A DNA stretch of 25,781 nt from a virus. Below, piece after piece: positions 22,501-25,781 of the stretch. The first letter of the stretch is position 1, and each line of letters begins with the position of its first letter. Under the pieces are notes generated by a model. That model was not told where the DNA came from and did not search any database. It was given only the letters and a program-made list of their open reading frames with translations. The position numbers and the translations under genes were made by a program. Location of the stretch: positions 1 through 25,781 of IMG/VR virus record IMGVR_UViG_3300020185_002971, one strand, 5' to 3'.

Positions 22501-24981
22501 AGTGGTAACGTTGACAGTGGTAATGTTAACACAACACTAGTTGATGCAACTACTGTAACAGCAAGTGGTACTGTAACTGGTGGCACATTAACTGATGGCA
22601 CATTGAGTTCAACATCTGGTACAATCACAGGTGGCGTAGCTGCTACATTCAGTGGCACTGTCGAAGGTGGCACATTAACTGATGGCACTGCTACACTAAC
22701 TGGTGGTACACTAACAGGTGGTGTTGCTGCTACATTCAGTGGTAACGTTGATTCAGGTAATGTTAACACAACATTGGTTGATGCAACTACATTGACTGCA
22801 AGTGGTACTGTAACTGGTGGTACACTAACTGATGGTACACTATCTAGTACAGCTGGTACAATCACAGGCGGTGTTGCTGCTACGTTTAGTGGCAATGTTG
22901 ACAGTGGTAATGTTAACACTACTGGTGTATTTGCAGATGCAGGCACTTTTGGTAACATTACTGTTAATACTGATAGTATTGATAGTGTTGGTGAAACTAT
23001 TACACTAAACACTGACAGTCAAGATGTTGATGTTCACATTGAGAACGCAGCAGGTAATGTATATGTAAAAGCAGATGCAGGTTCCTCAAGTGTTGCTATT
23101 GGTGAGAACGCTACTCAAACCACAGGTGCTACGCTTAAAGTAGGAAGTACCGACAGTATGATGATTCCGGTTGGGACCACAGGCGAACGCCCTGTTACTC
23201 CAGCAACTGGTATGATTCGTTTCAATACTTCGTTGGATCAGTTTGAATTCTATGATAATGACAGTTGGACAACAGCTGGTGTTGAATTCACAGTTATTGC
23301 TAGTGAAACATTCTCAGGCGATGATAGTACAGTAGCATTTACACTATCAACTACTCAAACTACTGCTAGTTGTATTGTTAGTATCAACGGTGTGGTACAG
23401 CTACCAACAACAGCATACGGTGTTAGCGGAACAACATTGACATTTACTGAAGCTCCAGCAACAGGCGATGACATTGAAGTTCGCGAAATCACAACCACAA
23501 CAACTATTGCTAGTCTGTCAAACGGTGATGCCACTGCTGTAGTTGAAACACTAACTGGTGTACCGACTGTGCAAGTTACAGGTAACATGTTGCCAGTAGC
23601 TAACGTATCACAAAACCTTGGTAGTACAGATAAACGCTGGAACGAATTGTTCCTAGCAGGCAGTACAATTACACTTGGTAACGTTGTTATTAAAAACACA
23701 GGCGGTAATGCTGTTGGCTTCTTTGGCCCAGACGGAACTACACCAGGCACAATTGATGCAAACGTTGAGATTGCTGGTGACAGTATCCAGAGCGGTACTT
23801 CATTGGTTGACTTTGCAGGTGTAAACGGTAACGTTAACATTACTTCTGGTGGCGTAGCATCTATGATTGCTACAACAGACGGTGCTAACGTAACTGGTAA
23901 CTTAACTGCTAGTGGTAACATTGCAGCATCCAGCTTCATTGGTGACGGTAGTCAGCTAACTGGCATTGACGCTACACAGATCCAAAATGGCACAACTAGT
24001 GTTGCTACTGCGTTAAATGGTGATGTTACAGTTACAAGAGGCGGCACATTAAGTGCAACCTTTACTGCGGCTGGTATGACTGGTGACGTAATAGGTGATG
24101 TAACTGGTAGTGCTGACACACTTTCAACTGCTAGGGCAATTGCACTAAGTGGTGCTGTAACTGGTACTGCTAACTTTGATGGTAGTTCGGGTATTACTAT
24201 TGCAACAACTGCAACAAGTGATCCAACTATTACACTATCAGGTGCAGTAACTGGATCAGGTACATTAACCAATCTAGGTGATGTTACTATTGCAACAACT
24301 GCAACAGCAGATCCAACAATCACACTTGCTGGTGATCTAACTGGTAGTGCAACACTTACTAACCTAGGTGACGCAACACTAACAGCAACTATTGCAGCCA
24401 ATTCGGTTGCACTTGGTACTGATACAACTGGAAACTATGTTGGTGCAGGTGCTACAAGTGGTAGTGGTATTAGTGGTAGTGTAAGCAATGAAGGTGGAAC
24501 ATTTACTGTTACATCAAACGCTACAAGTGCTAACACAGCAAACACTATTGTATTCCGCGATGGCAGTGGCAACTTTAGTGCCGGTACAATCACAGCAACA
24601 TCAACGTCAGCTCAGTATGCTGACTTGGCAGAGATGTATGCAGCAGATGCAGACATTGAAGCAGGTACTGTTGTAATGTTTGGCGGAGAAGGCAAAGTTG
24701 CAGCATGTGACAGTGAAAACTGTCGTGCAGTAGCGGGTATTATCTCAACTGATCCAGCTCACTTGATGAACAGCACTCAAGAAGGTGTTGCTCTTGCACT
24801 AGCAGGTCGTGTTCCTTGTAAGGTAACAGGCCCTGTAGCAGCAGGTGACTTGATGGTATCAGCTGGTAATGGTCGTGCAATGGCTAACAACGATGCAGCA
24901 ATGGGTACAGTAATTGGTAAAGCAATCGAAGCTCACGAAGGCGGCGAAGGCGTTATCGAAGTACTAGCACTAATGATGTAA
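19546..24981 (+). CDS. Giant repeat-containing tail fibre/adhesin (1811 aa)
   Basis: This is the largest gene. Regions in order: a fibre N-terminus (ITRIKNNQITDSTIVASSKL) and DPxIxL cassette (about 1-110); repeat block A (about 165-515); a middle cassette starting DAANKGYVD (about 575-730) with GIYVVTTLGD; repeat block B (about 780-1125); an RFNT cassette (about 1208-1242); a GDDST cassette (about 1249-1313); NLGSTDKRWNELFLAGSTI (about 1353-1371); two tandem copies of an ITLxGxxTGSxTLTNLGD unit (about 1550-1610); and a C-terminal domain from SAQYADLAEMYAADADIEAG (about 1686) to the end, with the pattern GTVVMFGGEGKVAACDSENC and STDPAHLMN. That terminal domain recurs in marine phage fibres and may be a trimerisation or self-cleaving cap. 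The gene has its own promoter, long leader and terminator. The receptor is unknown. Confidence 0.75.
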   Translation: MAITRIKNNQITDSTIVASSKLVDNSISAGKLADDLVYGSNLTVTGNLTVQGTSTTLDTVNTLIEDPILLLAKDQTGSPVFDIGFVGERGDSTNIAWIWDESASEFAAGFTSADASGNVVALSSYADAQVADLTLVNMAPSGNVTTALNVDATIEAGTSIEAPTLTDGTMSINAGSITGGVAATFSGNVSAGNLITAGALEAAALTATGNVTGGNIVSQADVTTVSVTASGTVEGGTLTDGTASLNAGSITGGVAATFSGNVDSGNVNTTLVDATTLTASGTVTGGTLTDGTLSSTAGTVTGGVAATFSGNVDSGNVNTTLVDATTLTASGTVTGGTLTDGTASITAGTLTGGVAATFSGNVTAGNLITGGALEAQALTAIGNVTGGNIVSLADVTTVSVTASGTVEGGTLTDGTATLTGGSITGGVAATFSGNVDSGNVNTTLVDATTLTASGTVTGGTLTDGTLSSTGGTVTGGVAATFSGQVSAGTLTDGTLSINSGAITGGTNATFTGTVQGLDVTATGNVNASVVNTTDVKGTSVTLTATGTNEDIVLLPSGTGVIDASSAKIVSLADPVQDSDAANKGYVDSVAEGLDVKGSTRAATATALPANTYNNGSSGVGATLTGNANGALANQDDVVMAQGDRLLVKDESTAANNGIYVVTTLGDAGTAYVLTRAEDMDGSPTSEIPGAFTFVEEGTVYLDSGWVCTTNAPVTMGTTAINWSQFSGAGSIVAGDGLSKSGNELSVNVDETTTTITADAVVVKAGAQFVTPDIGAATGTSLTATGTVEGATLTDGTASINAGTLTGGVAATFSGNVDSGNVNTTLVDATTVTASGTVTGGTLTDGTLSSTGGTVTGGVAATFSGNVDSGNVNTTLVDATTLTASGTVTGGTLTDGTASITAGTLTGGVAATFSGNVTAGNLITGGALEAQALTATGNVTGGNIVSLADVTTVSVTASGTVEGGTLTDGTASINAGTLTGGVAATFSGNVDSGNVNTTLVDATTVTASGTVTGGTLTDGTLSSTSGTITGGVAATFSGTVEGGTLTDGTATLTGGTLTGGVAATFSGNVDSGNVNTTLVDATTLTASGTVTGGTLTDGTLSSTAGTITGGVAATFSGNVDSGNVNTTGVFADAGTFGNITVNTDSIDSVGETITLNTDSQDVDVHIENAAGNVYVKADAGSSSVAIGENATQTTGATLKVGSTDSMMIPVGTTGERPVTPATGMIRFNTSLDQFEFYDNDSWTTAGVEFTVIASETFSGDDSTVAFTLSTTQTTASCIVSINGVVQLPTTAYGVSGTTLTFTEAPATGDDIEVREITTTTTIASLSNGDATAVVETLTGVPTVQVTGNMLPVANVSQNLGSTDKRWNELFLAGSTITLGNVVIKNTGGNAVGFFGPDGTTPGTIDANVEIAGDSIQSGTSLVDFAGVNGNVNITSGGVASMIATTDGANVTGNLTASGNIAASSFIGDGSQLTGIDATQIQNGTTSVATALNGDVTVTRGGTLSATFTAAGMTGDVIGDVTGSADTLSTARAIALSGAVTGTANFDGSSGITIATTATSDPTITLSGAVTGSGTLTNLGDVTIATTATADPTITLAGDLTGSATLTNLGDATLTATIAANSVALGTDTTGNYVGAGATSGSGISGSVSNEGGTFTVTSNATSANTANTIVFRDGSGNFSAGTITATSTSAQYADLAEMYAADADIEAGTVVMFGGEGKVAACDSENCRAVAGIISTDPAHLMNSTQEGVALALAGRVPCKVTGPVAAGDLMVSAGNGRAMANNDAAMGTVIGKAIEAHEGGEGVIEVLALMM
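20080..21085 (+). repeat. Intragenic repeat block A (GGVAATFSG unit)
   Basis: Six copies of the unit centred on TGGVAATFSG begin at 20080, 20299, 20449, 20599, 20818 and 20968, with a seventh degenerate copy (TGGTNATFTG) at 21055. Intervals are 73, 50, 50, 73, 50 and 29 codons. Copies differ mostly at third codon positions. Typical linking sequence is TASGTVTGGTLTDGT. Confidence 0.9.
21961..22930 (+). repeat. Intragenic repeat block B (GGVAATFSG unit)
   Basis: Seven copies begin at 21961, 22111, 22261, 22480, 22630, 22717 and 22867, with intervals of 50, 50, 73, 50, 29 and 50 codons. The first six correspond in order and spacing to the last six of block A, each shifted by exactly 1662 bp. 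Confidence 0.9.
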
Positions 24982-25001
24982 TCATTACTTAAAATATTAA
25001 G

Positions 25002-25030
25002 AATAGCAGGGTTCGCCCTGCTATTTTTTT
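25002..25030 (+). terminator. Rho-independent terminator with UUCG loop
   Basis: AATAGCAGGG (25002-25011) pairs perfectly with CCCTGCTATT (25016-25025) around TTCG, followed by T's to 25030. It lies 20 bp after the stop codon of the 1811-aa fibre gene and has the same loop as the terminator after the capsid gene. Confidence 0.95.
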
Positions 25031-25067
25031 GGCCAAAAACCTATAACGCATTTGTATTGTCAACAAC

Positions 25068-25075
25068 GATAAATA
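25068..25075 (+). promoter_or_regulatory. Late promoter-like motif GATAAATA
   Basis: It lies downstream of the terminator and 24 bp before the ATG at 25100, with AAGGA (25085-25089) between. Predicted transcription start is near 25081. Confidence 0.65.
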
Positions 25076-25099
25076 TACAAAAGCAAGGATTGCAACAAC

Positions 25100-25781
25100 A
25101 TGGGATTAACTAGGCCAAGAGCCCACCAATTACAGGATATTGACTATAAACAAACAGCTCGTGCTGTTACGTCGAGCAACATCACACTAAGTGGCGGTAC
25201 ACCAGCAACTGTTGACGGTGTTAGTCTTCTTGTTGATGATAGAGTACTGGTTAATGGACAAACAGATCAAACCGAAAATGGAATTTACTATGTAACCACA
25301 CTGGGATCTGGGTCTAACGGAACATGGGCAAGAACCGGTGATGCGAATGCCACAGGCGAAATGAATTCAGGTATGATCATTATGGTCACCGAAGGCACTG
25401 GGTTTGCTGACACACAATGGATGCTTACCACTGACGGCACAATTACAATCGGAACAACAAACATTGTGTTTGCACAAACTAGTTCAAACGCATTTGGTAT
25501 CGTTGCTGTTGCAGGACAAGACAATCTTTTTGCCGACAGTGTTGGTGACACACTTACAATATCTGCTGGTACAAATCTTGCACTAACAACCAATGCATCA
25601 ACAGATACACTTACAATTACACCAAGTTTAACACCATCACTTACCAGTGTGACTGCCACAACGTTTAGTGGCAGTGGTGCAAGTTTAACTGCGTTAAATG
25701 GAAGTAACATAAGTACAGGCACTGTTGCGGCAGCAAGGGTAGCAACACTTAACCAAAATACAACAGGGACAGCCGGTGGTC
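25100..25781 (+). CDS. Partial fibre protein (C-terminus outside window)
   Basis: An ATG at 25100 with AAGGA upstream opens a frame of 227 codons that runs off the right edge. The product begins MGLTRPRAHQLQDIDYKQTA. Its residues about 20-130 repeat the cassette found in the middle of the 1811-aa protein: VDDRVLVNGQTDQTENGIYY and VTTLGSG here, against DRLLVKDESTAANNGIYVVT there, each followed by a R-x-x-D-A/D motif and a W-containing strand. The visible end (ATTFSGSGASLTALNGSNIS, TGTVAAARV) is a common linker in phage fibres. Its own promoter shows it is a separate late transcript. Confidence 0.75.
   Translation, partial: MGLTRPRAHQLQDIDYKQTARAVTSSNITLSGGTPATVDGVSLLVDDRVLVNGQTDQTENGIYYVTTLGSGSNGTWARTGDANATGEMNSGMIIMVTEGTGFADTQWMLTTDGTITIGTTNIVFAQTSSNAFGIVAVAGQDNLFADSVGDTLTISAGTNLALTTNASTDTLTITPSLTPSLTSVTATTFSGSGASLTALNGSNISTGTVAAARVATLNQNTTGTAGG

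Noticed and set aside
20080-22930. Regular direct repeats that might suggest a CRISPR array
   Set aside because: The repeats are in frame, encode protein, vary at third codon positions and have no unique spacers of constant length.
19917-23012. Two long antisense open frames (340 and 432 codons) opposite the giant fibre gene
   Set aside because: They mirror the repeat blocks. Thr/Gly/Ala-rich codons read backwards give Val/Pro/Ser runs without stops. There is no ribosome site or promoter, and the products are low-complexity.

Overview
The window reads as part of the late, virion-building region of a T4-superfamily contractile-tailed phage (myovirus), most likely of marine origin. The evidence is the order portal (gp20) - two prohead core proteins (gp67/gp68 position) - prohead protease (gp21) - scaffold (gp22) - major capsid protein (gp23), a T4 gp26-type baseplate protein, and repeated late-promoter-like octamers close to (T/C/G)ATAAATA. 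The later half resembles fibre genes common in marine viral metagenomes. The host cannot be named from this sequence. No tRNA, integrase, transposase or CRISPR array was seen.

Layout. (1) 1-2536: a partial minus-strand DUF6614-like gene, a plus-strand gene resembling the arginyl-tRNA-protein transferase/GNAT fold, then three minus-strand genes transcribed away from position 2536: gp26-like zinc-ribbon baseplate protein, a 58-aa protein not obvious from length-filtered ORF calls, and a 167-aa protein with a TTG start. (2) 2600-4786: a tape-measure-like protein, immediately followed by (3) 4828-10673: portal, prohead core, protease, scaffold and capsid, closed by a strong UUCG-loop terminator at 10711-10738. 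(4) 10770-13215: a glycosyltransferase-like gene, a virion protein with an inserted module, and an MptE/DUF115-like gene that starts directly after a terminator hairpin. (5) 13212-25781: fibre/adhesin genes of 221, 104, 144, 1128 (four PKD domains), 425 and 1811 aa, plus one cut off by the window edge.

How it fits together. The head genes form one operon in the T4 assembly order: gp20 starts the prohead, gp67/68/22 form the core, gp21 matures it, gp23 is the shell. Late-promoter motifs precede most transcription units. Two of them lie so close to the start codon that the predicted mRNA would begin at the AUG itself. Two other genes have long leaders with hairpins. The fibre genes are built from a shared set of exchangeable cassettes, and the 1811-aa gene contains a long, regularly spaced protein repeat (29, 50 or 73 residues between copies) of which about 0.86 kb is duplicated in phase 1662 bp away. 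The two possible sugar-handling genes interleaved with virion genes suggest, but do not prove, virion glycosylation.

All identifications are by eye from motifs, gene order and lengths; no database search or structure prediction was run.
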